Shown here piece after piece: positions 49,051 to 62,289 of a stretch of 64,000 bases of DNA; within the stretch, counting starts at the first letter, position 1; every line of letters starts with the position of its first letter. The position numbers were made by a program, and so were the translations under genes. Origin of the DNA: Humulus lupulus (lineage: Eukaryota; Streptophyta; Magnoliopsida; Rosales; Cannabaceae). The stretch lies in contig NC_084796.1 in assembly GCF_963169125.1 (NCBI RefSeq), forward strand, positions 211,733,948-211,797,947, in the 5' to 3' direction. The notes under the pieces are model-generated. The model searched no databases, was not told the DNA's origin, and saw nothing but the letters and a program-made list of their open reading frames with translations.

Positions 49051-49265
49051 TAATAAGAAAAAAGAAATCATTCCTTTTAAATTGAAGTCAATAATATTAA
49101 GTGAACTGATCTAAAAGCATGTTGCTTCATGCATTTTAATTTCTCATTAAGATCTGGCTAAAAGCAATCAATACAAAATATTATATAACCACTATGTCAA
49201 AAAGAAATCAGATGAATATTTATATTAGATGAAATTAACGCATAAATGATCAACTCTTAATATAC

Positions 49266-50052
<787 letters not shown>

Positions 50053-50356
50053 CTAGACAGTCACACCAAAAAATGTCATCATGCAATCTTGGACATTAAA
50101 AATTAATTGCTCAAGTTTCAATACTTTCAGAAGATGATTGAACAAGTATTCAATTCAGAATATATACTTGTAAAGAAGAACTCCAAATTACATTTTTACT
50201 TGAACTAAAATGTACAATAATTATTCACTTCCAACCAAGTTTCTCAAAAGAAGCCTTCTTCAATGAATAAAGACAAACATATGGAATCATTACATATTGC
50301 ACAGGACCTTCTGATTCAAAGAAAAAAGCCAAGTAAATTTTTGGTTTGGCAACTAC

Positions 50357-51684
50357 CTGGTCAGTCCAGCAAGTTTTGTGCGAAACTCATTGAAGTCTTT
50401 TGATTGGCCCTCTGCATTAAGGTAAACATGTAGCTCCTTTTCTGCACATTGATGAAGTCTTTCCAACCCAGACTCTTCCTCACCTGCACAAAAAGCCAAA
50501 GTTAAAACTTAAAAGAGGGCAAAACAAAGATAAGTTTAGAATCAAGCTCAATAATACTACTAACCTTGCAAGTACTCAAAGAACTGTCTCTTGGCATGTT
50601 CATGCTCTGGTAAATAATATCCATAAGCATATGTCCATTTCAAAACACACCTGCACTCAACGATCTGAAAAAAAAATAGTAAGGAAAACATTATTTCATT
50701 TCTTCGAGTGAAGAAACTGTACCTTGAAATAAAAGTTAAATTATCTTACCTGAAGCCAGGCCTCTATTATGAACTTTAGTTGTGACTCAGGTTGGCACTG
50801 TATGTCACTCAGCTTCTCAAGCTAAAAATTGAATAAATTGTAAAACTTAGATAAGTAACAATAGGAACAGTCTCAGCCAAGTAAATGTAGAACAGGAAAA
50901 CAAAAAAAAAAAATAATCTGCCTCCCTCCAATCACAGGAATAACACAAAGTTTATATATTGAAGATGAATATTGCTTGAGCAAAACAAAAGCAGAAATAT
51001 CTTATAAATTAGGATAGTTACAACTGAAGAGAACTTATTTGTTGGCAGCAAAGTATTTTTTTTTTAAGTGACAAGTAGGCATGAACATTTAACATACAAA
51101 AAGCTAATGTTATAAACAAAATAGGAAAGAGTCGAAATACTGTTCTCTTGGGATATACTTTGCTCAAAAAATAATAAGGCATACTTCTGCAGTGCTATTT
51201 CCTTTTCTATTCGAAAAAAATAACTAAAGATCTAATTCAAGATTGGTGGACCAAAAGAACAACCACTTGAGGGGCATGTCCCACATTTTTATACATTAAT
51301 AAGAACATGTGCCTTTGCTAATTAGCAATTGATTGAGTTAAAACTCCATGAATCCTAAAAGAAAGTCGTGCATGGTCAAAACTATCAGCCTCTCAAAAAT
51401 ATACAATAAGCATGAGAGAGAGGGGGTTAAAAAAACCAATAATAATAATATCCACCTATTAATTTAAGTACTCTACAATTTGATCATGAAACTAAAAATA
51501 TATCACTTACATCATAAATATGTATATATATCACATGAAGAAATCTACAATCTGATAGCACATATCACACTAGATCATCACTAAACTAATAATTGGTTTA
51601 GAAAAGAGAAAAAAAAAAAGTAATAATAATGCTTACATGCACGCTCTGCATTTGCTGTAAGTCTGCAAGTGCTTTTTGCCTAGA
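50357..51684 (-). pseudogene. ARI: Ariadne-type RBR ubiquitin ligase (ARI7/8-like) fragment, four exons
   Basis: Exons at 51684-51637 (SRQKALADLQQMQSVH), 50821-50750 (LEKLSDIQCQPESQLKFIIE), 50664-50565 ([20 protein letters not shown]) and 50483-50357 ([20 protein letters not shown]). All have GT-AG borders and join in one frame with no stop, giving about 115 residues. This is the C-terminal Ariadne helical domain, which in full proteins covers and inhibits the RING2 site. The RING1-IBR-RING2 catalytic part is absent. Intron phases look like those of an ordinary gene, so the piece was taken from genomic DNA. The frame is intact, which suggests a recent capture or some constraint. Confidence 0.9.
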
Positions 51685-52163
51685 CTGCAATTAGAATGAA
51701 AAATAAGAAATCAGACTCCACCATTACGTATATAATAAAAGAGCAAGAATCCACAGTTCCTTGACAATCTAGTAAGGGTCAAAACAACAAATAATATCAA
51801 ACATCACATTCTATGAGAAACTGAGGTTCAATTCAAGAAAAAAACAAAGATGGGGCACACTGATGTGACCTACTCATCAAGATACCACATAGATGGGTCA
51901 CTGATGTGATCTATACCAAGCTTAACACTCTCAAGGTCCTATTTTAATCGTACCAGGTAAGCCTATACCATTCGAAATATAGAACCATTGTGTCTAAAAG
52001 AGTGATTGCTTAATCTAACAATGATAAGATACGGTTCAGTATACATAACTGTCAACAACACTTAAAACATTTGTCCAAATACCAAATAGCCCAAAAAGAA
52101 TATAGTGAGATATAAATTGTCCATTCATATAGTAATTACTGACTAAGATGGCCATAAACGAAC

Positions 52164-52252
52164 CAAGTGATGTATTGGAACAGCTGTCAATGTTCCAAAT
52201 CTGCCGTTAATTCGTCCAAAAATTTCATGGACCTGGCTTGTGAGTTTTTGAT
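52164..52252 (-). pseudogene. TPS: Trehalose-phosphate synthase (TPS1-like) single exon
   Basis: One 89-bp exon with an ACAG acceptor and a GT donor reads QKLTSQVHEIFGRINGRFGT followed by LTAVPIHHL. This is a conserved stretch of the glucosyltransferase domain of plant class I TPS enzymes, which make trehalose-6-phosphate from UDP-glucose and glucose-6-phosphate. It is open and in frame. Nothing else of TPS is recognisable nearby. Confidence 0.8.
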
Positions 52253-52680
52253 CTGTGAAAATGCAATATGAAACAGTGTATTAATTGAATTTTAGCAACA
52301 AAGCAAACAAAATGCACTTAGAATTGACAGTAAAAAGATGGAGAGACAAAATAAAACTATATTCATTAATGGTTCAAACTTAATATAAAGAAACATATTC
52401 CAACTCATATGTCCAAAAAAATCATCATTTTCTTGTGACTGAAATCAATTGTATAGTTTCATGATTCCATCCTTGAAACAAAGAGTGTAATAAATATAAA
52501 ATATGTAGACTTTAGTAATTGATGATTTCAGATTTTTATAATCTTTAAGAACAGTAGACTTTTTTCTTTCTTCTTCTTTTCTTATTTGGTCTTATTGAAT
52601 AAATGTAAAGTATAGACTTGGAAATGTTTATCACATTAAATAGAAATAAAAAAGAGGATTAGAATAGAGGGAATCGAAAC

Positions 52681-53562
52681 CTGGTGGCCATTGTCTCCTT
52701 CTCTGTGGATTAGAATTTTCCCAATCTTGATTCCGTTACAACATGCTCTCAGAGCATTCTCCATACTCTCACTGCTGTAATGACAAGAATAAGTGTGCAA
52801 TGAGAATATATCGAATTAGTACATTGTGAAAAATTACAACTTTGAATCTTATTTTTTGGCCCAAGAATAGAAATCCTCTAGAGTTTGCTTCCAAATATAA
52901 AATTTATATGAAAAACTGACAAAAAAACACATGCCACAATTGCTTTGCGAAATTACCTCCTGATTATAGACACACCACATAATCTCTTACAGAAATCTAC
53001 ACCAGTATACACGAACTCTGCGAAAGACAAGAGATGTAAATTAGCTATCAGCAATTACAGTTTCAAGAAATATCTCTCTTAGCGAAATCAAAATTAGAAA
53101 AAGAAAACAAAATAATGAAGGTATCATCTATACATCATAAACTAACTTTAGTCTTTGAACAACAAACATGCATATGAAGCATGGGTCCTAAACTGTCATA
53201 TTAGGATAGTTAATATTAGATTTTCCTTTTTAGAGATTTTCAATATTGACATATGCTTTGCTTTTCTAATATGAGTAGTGGCACTTAATTGTTGAGCCTA
53301 AACAGTTAATGCCCTCACATTCAGACAAGAAGCTAATGTTACTCATATCCTAAAAATTTTCCTGTTTAAAAAAAGAAAAAAGGAAAAGTTACAATATGAT
53401 AAGTAATTTTTCACATATAAGCTGAAGGAACCCATTAAAAATGAAAATAGAAAACTGAAAGGGACAAAGAACTAAAAAATTCCATTTGACTGTCAGCTTA
53501 CCAGTTGGAGTGACCACCTGTTTTTCTGTAAATGGCAGATATCCCAGACCATGCTCAACGAC
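52681..53562 (-). pseudogene. UKL: Uridine kinase-like / UPRT (UKL) fragment, three exons
   Basis: Exons at 53562-53502 (VVEHGLGYLPFTEKQVVTPT), 53017-52957 (FVYTGVDFCKRLCGVSIIR) and 52774-52681 (SMENALRACCNGIKIGKILI, then HREGDNGHQ). Borders are GT-AG and the phases fit, so the three join in one open frame of 72 codons. This is the front part of the uracil phosphoribosyltransferase-like domain of plant UKL proteins of pyrimidine salvage. The uridine kinase domain and the PRPP-binding end are missing. Confidence 0.88.
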
Positions 53563-53655
53563 CTGGTAATAATTTCAAGATCATTACTCATTGACTAATC
53601 CCATTCTCAAAATGCAAAACCATAAATAAACCATTCTCAAAATATATGATTCCCT

Positions 53656-54570
53656 CTACGCACATAACAAGGTTTTGCAATCTATCACATAAATGCAAAA
53701 TCAAAGCAAGGAACAAAGACAGATATAGAAGTTTGTCATGTATTCTCATTAGTTATACCAATTAAGTAATGAAACATCAAAAGCTAAAATGGCTTGCTAT
53801 TTGTTAATTTATTCCAACAAAAACTGAGAAATTACCTTATAAATCATTGAGTTTGTGAGCGTTTTTCTTGCTCAAATTTGACTCTTTCTCTCCATTTCCA
53901 GGCATAGCTAATTCTTTCGCAAAAATAAGTGCCTAGCAAAGAACCAACATCAAAAACTCCCATGAAAACAAAATAAAGCTGAGAGCACATTAAATTACCC
54001 TATACAAGTTATTCATGTTCTATTCTATTTGGAATTCAGTAAAAAGATTTGTAGAACATAATATTGTGTTTTTCAATACGATTTTGATTTCAGTTTGAAC
54101 AAAACAAATGCATGTCACTTGAATCAGCATCCAAAGAAGATCTAAAACTGGTTTTTCAGAATTACAACTAGAGAATGAGATAGCGAAACCATTTTTCAAA
54201 ATCCCAAAACCTAAATTCTCAATCTAAACAAGTCATAACAAAACATAAATAGGTTCCAGGAAAGCTTAAAAACAGCCCTGAATTTTTATCAACAACTCCA
54301 TTAAACACCTGATTGCCATCCCAATTTTTAAACTTACAAGCATAATGAAAAAAAAAAATACACTCTGAATCTTTAAACAAGAGGGAAAGTTTTTAGTTCA
54401 ACAAGTGTCACATGCAGATGCAATTGTTTAAAAAGTTAAAAAAAGGACCAATGTGTCATAGAAATCACTCCACTGTGATATTGAATCCTTGATTTTTAGC
54501 TTGCACATAACAAGGTTTTGCAATCTATCACATAAATGCAAAATTAAAGCAAGGAACAAAGACACATAAA
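53656..54570. repeat. Short direct repeat pair inside the CACTA
   Basis: A block of about 65 bp starting GCACATAACAAGGTTTTGCA occurs at about 53658-53722 and again at about 54503-54567 with few differences. It lies between the UKL and DGK pieces and may mark a junction duplicated during capture. An open stretch at about 53850-53940 (minus) includes FAKELAMPGNGEKESNLSKK; I do not recognise it. Confidence 0.75.
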
Positions 54571-54671
54571 TAAAATAGAAAATAACTGCTAAGTATATTG
54601 GCTACCTCGTGAATAAGCAAGTTTGAATAAGAAGAGAAACATTCATATAACAGCAAGCAAAAAATATCCAT

Positions 54672-55952
54672 TTCAGAGGAGCAATAGGGTCACATGGACC
54701 TTCTTTTGGAGCCCGCATCCTCATCATAATATGCCAACTATTCACAATCAAATAGGGAACAACAATTAGTACCTACAACCGAGAACGACAGAAGATTTCA
54801 TAGAAAAAAAAAAGTGCTAAAGAAAGTAACAACTGCTCTGACCTGTCGATTTTTATTTCCTTAGCATCCATTACTTGACGCAAAAATGACTTTACCACAT
54901 TTTCATCTATCCCAGGATTTTTCTTCCCCTGTAGCACCAATTAATATGGATACTGATTAAACTGATGTTCATAACACGGTAAATGAAAATAGTTATGTAC
55001 TCAGTAGCTTAAATAAAGTATGATTTTTTTTCTTCAGTAAATGTGAATATCAACACTTTTTCAGGGGTTTTAACATTAAAAGATTCAGCTCAACATCAAA
55101 CATATCATCAAGAAGTGGCTTATGAGTCAAAACAAGATGAAAGGATATGCCACAACGATATATACATATATATATCTGAATCGGCAAAGAAAGCTTTAAC
55201 AGGTATAATGAACAAGTAGAAGTGATTTGAAATGTTCATGTTCTTCCTACCCAGCCAAATGCAAATGGAAGATTGTTTCCTGTTCCTAAGGGCACTGTTG
55301 CAATTGCTAGTGGATGAGATAACTTGAGATCATAAAAAACTCCAAGAAGCCACCCTGCGGTTCCATCACCACCTGCAACCTGAAGAGAGCAAAATACATG
55401 TTAACTCTCCAATTACAAATTTAAAAAGAGTCATCATATTCTATATTATAATATATCATCATAAAGGGTAAGACTAAATTTTTTAACAAAAACTCACAAT
55501 TAATCTCAAGTTCTCCTGGATATGAGTGGCAAACTTATCTCCTTCCCTCTGCAACTTTCCAAGATTAACAAAAATTCGACGCAAAATCTTATCCGGACCT
55601 TCTTCCCCCAAATCAAAAACCTGAAGAAAATTAGCATCTTCCAAATCAGCATCACACTCACACACACAAACACAATTTATATATAAAGGGTAGATAAATA
55701 TACCTGGTTTTCGTTGAGAAGAGACCTATAGGTCACAAGAAGATCACCACCAAGTTGGCCTCCACTTTTGGAATTGATGAAAATGATGACCGGACACTTG
55801 GGTTCATCTTCAGGAGAAATACGAGAGAGAGACTTCGTGAGGGCGGAGAGGGCGGAGTGAGTCTTAGTGAGTGAGAGATGGAGGCTGAGAGAAATTTTCG
55901 GGTAACTTAGATTTAGGGATTTTGCAGATGAGACTAACAAAAAAAAATTCAT
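54672..55952 (-). pseudogene. DGK: Diacylglycerol kinase (DGK) N-terminal fragment, five exons
   Basis: The ATG at 55952 opens [19 protein letters not shown]. Exons: 55952-55704 ([20 protein letters not shown]), 55620-55498 (VFDLGEEGPDKILRRIFVNL), 55379-55251 ([30 protein letters not shown]), 54928-54843 (GKKNPGIDENVVKSFLRQV) and 54737 to about 54672 (WHIMMRMRAPKEGPCDPIAP). All complete borders are GT-AG and the frame is open throughout. The catalytic GGDGT motif is intact. DGKs turn diacylglycerol into phosphatidic acid at membranes; this is the plant cluster II type. The gene is cut in the fifth exon, so about 217 residues remain, covering most of the catalytic domain but not the accessory half. 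It carries its own start codon near the transposon end. Confidence 0.9.
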
Positions 55953-55988
55953 TTTGGCGCCTGAGTTTTATTCATATGGCGCCAAAAT
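55951..55988. promoter_or_regulatory. Paired inverted TTTTGGCGCC sites at the DGK start
   Basis: ATTTTGGCGCC (55951-55961) and its exact inverse GGCGCCAAAAT (55978-55988) are 16 bp apart; the first overlaps the DGK ATG. The motif resembles E2F binding sites. It could also be a CACTA subterminal transposase site. Confidence 0.55.
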
Positions 55989-56085
55989 ATGTCTTCCGTG
56001 TGTTTTTAATCTCACAACAATAATAGCACTTCTAAATATATGCTATTCTTTAATGAAATATATACTAAATATTGTTGTAGTGCTC

Positions 56086-57560
56086 CATCTCTAATATGAC
56101 ACCCATCTCTAGTTCGAGAGGCACCCCAGACGACTCCTAATAGGAACCGGACAGGGGAGCGGGCACCTCAAAGACCTTCTCGGAGTGGTAGCCGAGACAG
56201 GAACCACAGGGCTTGACCTAGACCCGGGGGTGAGCGAGAAGCTCCCTGGGGACATTGGGCATCCTAGCCAGCAGGATGTCACATGTAGAGGTCACAAACA
56301 ACTTGAGCGAGGGGGCCTGTGGAAGACCCACCTCGCAACCATCGAGCCACACATCCACAGAGAAATTTTTGTTTCATAAGTTGAAGTTTGGACCTCAGTA
56401 GGTCAGTAAGCATATACAACACCGAGCCCAGGAATACTGAGAATTATGAGAATAATCTTGATCTTTGAGATCATTTGAATCAAAACTGGGGGCAAGCTAA
56501 CCCCTCGAACACCGATTTATGGACACATCTGAACAGCCGAAAAGAGCCCATGAAGCCAGTATACTGGGACATGGAACTGGAGTTTTTACAAACAATAACC
56601 AGCTGCCCCACGTGCAAGCTCAACCTCTGGTAGACTTGGTTCAGGAGTGAATTAACCAGCTCGAAAGAGTATTTAGACTCCTTCAAGATGAAAGGAGTAA
56701 GGACAAAGAGGATGACTCCGATGAGGAGCTTGAGCCTTTTGCTCCACACATATTGAATACTCTGTTCCCTTACGGATTCAAGATACCACACGTAGCTCCT
56801 TTTGATGGGAACTCAGATCCATACAGCCATCTGAGCACATTTAACACAATCATGCGTGCTAGAAACGTCGGTTACGAGCTTAGGTGCATGCTATTTCCAA
56901 CCACATTGACGGGACCAGCAAAAAGCTAGTTCGATAAGTTCCGAAGGCATTCGATCTCGTATTGGGAAAAATTACCAAAATAGTTCAAGAAACAATTCAA
57001 GGCCATGGTAGGCTTCAAACTCGAAGCCTCGACCTTGACTAGTGTTAGACAACAGTCAGGAGAGTCATTAAAAAGCCACCTGGAGAGGTTTAACATTAAG
57101 AGAGCCTGTAATGTTGTTGATAGTGGTCATCTTATGGCAGTACGAGCATGGATATTGCCAAGAAGTCCTCTTTGGGATGATATGCAAAGGAAACCGATAA
57201 GAAAAATAACCGAGTTCAACAAAATAGCTCAAAGATTCGTTAATGTAGAGGTGGTGAGGTCAGCATTAAAATTGACCCCTTAGGCTATTATAACTACAAC
57301 AACGAATGTTAATTCAGAGGCGGACGGGGGGAAAAAAAAGAAAGGAGATAAGTATTTTTCCATTTACACAGTCTATACCAAGCTTACTAAAACCCAAGAA
57401 AACATTTTTATCGCAAATGAAAATTAGGTCACGCTTAGACGGCCTGACCCAATGCAAAATAAAAAATAAAAAAGAGACACCAATAAGTACTGCAGATTCC
57501 ATAGAGACATCAGACATACCATCGATAAATGTAGAGGGTTGAAGGATGAGATCGAGTGTC
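56086..57560 (+). pseudogene. Tat gag, main part (after the CACTA insert)
   Basis: The gag continues with a broken Arg-rich stretch, then a recognisable Retrotrans_gag domain at about 56720-57283: PHVAPFDGNSDPYSHLSTFN, LFPTTLTGPAKS, QQSGESLKSHLERFN and ITEFNKIAQRFVNVEVV. It has stops near 56926 and 56981. The part after 57290 is Lys-rich, as in gag C-terminal regions, ending near a possible knuckle remnant (CRFHRDIRHTIDKC around 57490-57530, changed from CCHC). Confidence 0.7.
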
Positions 57561-57929
57561 TGATATCAAGGAGATATTTTGGGCAATACCTAAGAAACAG
57601 AAATTTGACTCAGGCGTCGGTTGGACAGAGGGCAGCTCCTGCATAACCTGCCATTTTTATCGTGAGCGAGGGAGGACAATTGACCTCCCACAATAGATGG
57701 GGAGGATGTGGTAACCATTTTCGGAGGGCCACACCTCGCTGGGTCAGGTAGAAATGCCCCAGAAAAAGATATGTTAATGAACTCAAGACAGGGGACAGAT
57801 CTCCCTACGAACTTGAACCGTGAGATACAAAACAATAAAGGGTTGAAACTCAACCCATTACTTTTATAGAAGAAGATACATGGCACGTTCAGTTTCCCCA
57901 CAATGACCCTCTGGTCATCATACTCTAGC

Positions 57930-59600
57930 TCGCCAACAAAAGGGTGCACCAGGTCCTGATAGATAACGGGAGCTTGGTTACCATCCCTTATAACGACACT
58001 TTAGAAAATATGAGAGTCATGCATTGAGATTTGAAAGCCTGTCTAATGACATTGTACGAATTTTCAGGAGAAGGGATAGCCAGCACGAGATCCATCGAGC
58101 TCATGGTAACCTTGGGAGACTATCCAGTCTTGGTGGCCAAGATGATGGAATTTATAATGGTGGACACCCCATCTGCCTACAATGTACTACTCAGGAGACC
58201 AACCCTAATTGGGTTGGGGGCAGTATCATCCATTAGGCATTTGGCCATCAATTTCTCGACGTCTAGTGGCATTGGGACGCGGAAGGGAGACCAGCTCGCC
58301 GCACGGGAATGTTATAGCATTTCCATGAGAGGGAAGAACCAAACAAGTGCACATGAACTTGTTGTTATCCGGGAAATAAGTGGGTTTGTATTTGATATCA
58401 AAGAAGAAATCGACCCTAGAATAGAAGAGGATAGGATCGATCTCGAAACAATAGAGGAGCTCGAGGATATAGAGATCGATGAAAAGGATACCACTAGGGT
58501 GGTAAAAATAAGGAAGAACCTCTCCAAGGACACGAGAAAGCAATTAATTCGCTTCCTGTGGCAAAATCAAGATGTGTTTGCATGGTTTGGATCAGCCCAA
58601 ACATTATAAGCCATGCACTCAACATGATAAGGCTCCTGGACGATGATAGGAAGAAAGCCTTGAAAGAAGAGGTTGAAAGATTGAAGGCGAATCGGTTTAT
58701 CCGGGATGCTTTCTACCCTGATTGGATAGCCAATTCTATGTTGGTTCCGAAGCCCAATGGCAAGTGGTGAACTTGTACTGATTATTCAGACCTCAATAAG
58801 GCATGTCCAAAGGATTGCTTTTCCTTGCCTCGAATTGATCAGCTTGTAGATGCCACTGCAGGTCATAGCATCATGTAGTTCATGGATGCATACTCGGGAT
58901 ATAACCAGATACCCATGCATGCACCCGACCATGAATATACGTGTTTCATGTCCGATAATGGTTTGTATTGCTACAACATAATGCCTTTCGGGCTCAAGAA
59001 CGCAGGAGCCACATACCAAAGATTGGTGAATATGATGTTTGCTGAAAAAAAAAAGGAAATAACATGGAGGTTTATGTGGATGGTATGCTAGTCAAATCCA
59101 AGCATAACTATAACCATGTGGACGACCTCGCTGAATGCTTCATCTCAAAATCTATAGATCAGTGCCTCCCATTCTTTAACCTTTTGAGAGGAGGCAAGAA
59201 ATTCGAATGGTCAAACGAGTCTGAACTCGCGTTTCAAAATCTTAAGAAGCACCTCGTTGAGCCACCAGTGTTATCCAAGCCAATTACAGGGGAAATATTG
59301 TACTTATACCTCGCCACAAACAAGCATGTCATTAGTGCAGTACTTGTTTGGGAGGATAAGAAAGTGAAAAAACATGTGTACTATGTCATCAAAAGGTTAC
59401 TGGGGCCAGAGTCAAGATACCTATTAATGGAAAAGCTTGCTTTGTGCCTAATACATGCATCTCGAAAGCTTCAAACCTATTTCCAAGCACATCGTATACA
59501 TGTATTAACTGATCAACTATTAAGGCAAGTATTATCCAAGCCTGAGGCATTCGGGAGATTGTTAAAATGGGTTGTCGAACTCGGATAGTTCAAGATCACC
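57930..59600 (+). pseudogene. Tat protease, reverse transcriptase and RNase H
   Basis: The protease shows VLIDNGSLVTIPYNDTL (DNGS in place of the usual catalytic triplet) and continues to about 58340. RT covers about 58560-59150: RFIRDAFYPDWIANSMLVPK, FMDAYSGYNQIPMH and NIMPFGLKNAGATYQRLVN. The catalytic box reads YVDGM (about 59070) where YVDDM is expected. Stops lie at 58768 and 58876, with a shift near 59050. Part of the RT thumb is deleted between DDLAECF and KSIDQCLPFF. RNase H follows (LSKPITGEILYLYLATNKHV, LCLIHASRKLQTYFQAHRIH) to a stop at 59586. It is not functional. Confidence 0.78.
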
Positions 59601-59694
59601 TATCATCCAAGAACAACGAACAAAGGGCGGGCTTTAGCAAATTTCATTGTTGAATGTACAGGAATCACCAACGAGGAAGTCATAATCCTAGCCC

Positions 59695-60030
59695 GCAAGT
59701 TGTGGAGACTTTACGTCGATGGATCTTCCAATGAGAATGGGTCAAGGGCATGAATCATTTTGATCACTCCGACAGGAAATCATTTTCATTCAGTGTTGCG
59801 GTTTGGCTTTGAAGCGTCAAATGACGAGGCTGAGTACGAAGCAATATTAGCAGGTCTCTGGATAGCCTCCGAGCTCAAAGCAAAGGCCATTCACTGCTAT
59901 AGTGATTCCCAATTAATCCTTAACCAGATCCTAGGTGAATATCAGGCTCATGGCATTAAAATGGTATCCTATTTGGAGAAAGTTAAGGCAATGTCCAGGG
60001 AGTTTGAATTCTATGCCATAGAATAAGTTC
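59695..60030 (+). pseudogene. Archaeal-type RNase H of the Tat element
   Basis: LWRLYVDGSSNENGS, a stop near 59750, then RFGFEASNDEAEYEAILAGL, IHCYSDSQLILNQILGEYQA and VSYLEKVKAMSREFEF. The D, E and D of the RNase H active site are visible. This second RNase H is the mark of the Tat lineage. Confidence 0.8.
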
Positions 60031-60139
60031 CGCAAGAGAAAAAATAAAAAGCAAACGCCTTGTCAAGGCTCGCCATGACCAAAGAAGTTGACACTCATAA
60101 CGTGGTGCTAGTTGAATTCTTACCGGTCCCAAGTATAAC

Positions 60140-61390
60140 CGATCTCAAAAAAAAAAAGATGTCAACATGATTGACTCACAACCTACCTGGATGACCCCCA
60201 TAATTGACTACCTCGAAACTGGAAATCTCTCAGCAGGCCGAAACGAGGCTAGAAAACTTATGTACAAAGTACAAAGATACACCATCTTGGAAGGAAGATT
60301 GTACAGAAGAGGGCATTCCATGCCACTACTTAGGTGTGTAAATTCGCCCATGGCAAGGAAGAATCTAGAAGAAATCCATGAAGGATTTTGCGGAGACCAC
60401 ATTGGGGGGCATAGTCTATCGAAAAAGGTGATTAGGCAAGGATACTTTTGGTCTACAGTTAAAGCATACTCGTTCAAATATGTTAAGCGGTGTGAAAAAT
60501 TTCAACAGTTCACTTCGATACCGCGAGCTCCACCCCCCGAACTAACCATGATGAACTCTCTGTGGCCATTCGTGGTATGGGGAATTGACCTCATAGGCTC
60601 CTTGCCAACTAGGAAAAGAGGAGTTAAATATGCGGTAGTCGTTGTTGAATATTTCACAAAGTGGACCAAAGCTAAACCTCTAGCTACCATCACCTCAAAA
60701 AAAGATCTGGATTTCATGATGAAGAATATAATATGTAGGTACGAGATGCCCAGGAAGATCATATCAGAATAACATGACCCAATTCGATAGCGACATGTTC
60801 ACACATTTATGTGAAAAGAATGGGATAATTAAAAGATTCTCCTCTGTGGCCCATCCACAGGAAAATGTCCAGGTCGAAGCAGTAAATAAGACTCTAAAGA
60901 GTATCAAGAAAATGCTAGAAGGAGCTAAAGGAAGATGGCCATAGGAACTACCACAAGTCCTATGGGCATACAAAACAATAGCAAGAACATCAACAGGACA
61001 TACCCTTTTCTCCCTAGCTTATGGTTGCGAGGCCATGTAGCCTATTGAGGTGAAAATCCCAACTATAAGGTACGAGGCGTACGACCAGACCTCGAACCAA
61101 TCCCAACTCGAAGAGAGTCTAGACCTAGTGGAAGAAAGACGAGATGAAGCCCAACTAAGAAATGTTCCATACCAGTAGAGGGCTACGAGATATTTCAACG
61201 AAAGGGTCTGAGACAAGAAAATTTGGATTGGGAGAGTTGGTGCTTAGACCCGTGTTTCTGGCCACACGAGACCCATCTGCTGGGGTGATCGGGCCTAATT
61301 GGGAAGGACCTTGCCAAATCGAGTCCATCATTTGACTTGGAGTTTATAAACTATAAAGGTTGAATGGATTTTTGGTCCTGCGAGCTTGGA
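60140..61390 (+). pseudogene. Tat integrase
   Basis: ILEGRLYRRGHSMPLLRCV leads to the zinc-binding part (HEGFCGDHIGGHSLSKKVIR, YVKRCEKFQQF, where one Cys of the pair is Phe). The core has WGIDLIGSLPTRKRGVKYAV with the first Asp. The frame breaks at 60770 near the second Asp; the remainder is readable only across shifts. It ends near 61390. Confidence 0.75.
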
Positions 61391-62289
61391 ATGGTTAACA
61401 TCTACAACCTTATTATCAGTAATGTAGGAACGATGTTTATTCATTTTAACCCAGATTATATTTAATTTTTTCTTTTCATCAATAAAGCATTGAATTTCAT
61501 TCAAATTTTGTATTTTTATTGTTATACTTTTTTGCAAGCCCTCAAAATTCAATAACCTAAGATCACAACCATAGGATATTAAGGGGGCATAAGTGGTATA
61601 CAATCATACCATAAGCTCGAAAAAACATAACATCAATAAAAGTAAACTAATAGCAATTTATAGATCATTAACCAAACATGAACTAAACAAGTCTGGAACA
61701 AACCAGCAAAGCCTAATCAAAACAATCAAAAGTTGGAATTCTAGATAAACCAACAACACTCATAAGTCGAGACAAGGGCTGGAAATTTTTGCAAATAAGT
61801 TTTGAACTCGCAACCTCGAGATCATACTTGAGGAGAGGAAAAGTTACTACGGAAGAACAAAATATTACTAGACTAACGAGGTTACATGCCACTAAGTATT
61901 TTTTAATAGACATACATGGAAAACATAATATTCGACCTTGACAATAATGAAGTCGAAAAAGGGAAATCGAGTGAACTGTGCATGAATGTGTCAAAATTAG
62001 AGCGTAAAACCCAACAAGTATTTGTATAGATAAACAAGTACAACGCTTTATGCAAAAAATGCATAAATATTTCGAGAAATAAATGAAAGTGTGTGAAAAA
62101 GTTAAAAGCATCCAAGGTAGATAATATGCATAAATACTTTGAGCAAGGAATATAAGCATAAGAAATAATAAAAACTACCATTAACATATACGTAAGAAAC
62201 ATAAGTAAATATTTCTAATTGTCTTTGCCCAGAGGGCATATAAATAATTACAAAAAAAATGATAAAGGACACAACCCTTCTTAATATAA
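61391..62289 (+). other. Tat element 3' untranslated DNA
   Basis: AT-rich sequence between integrase and the antisense frame. The frames at 61713-62159 and 61903-62202 (minus) are hydrophobic and resemble no family; I do not call them. Confidence 0.4.
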
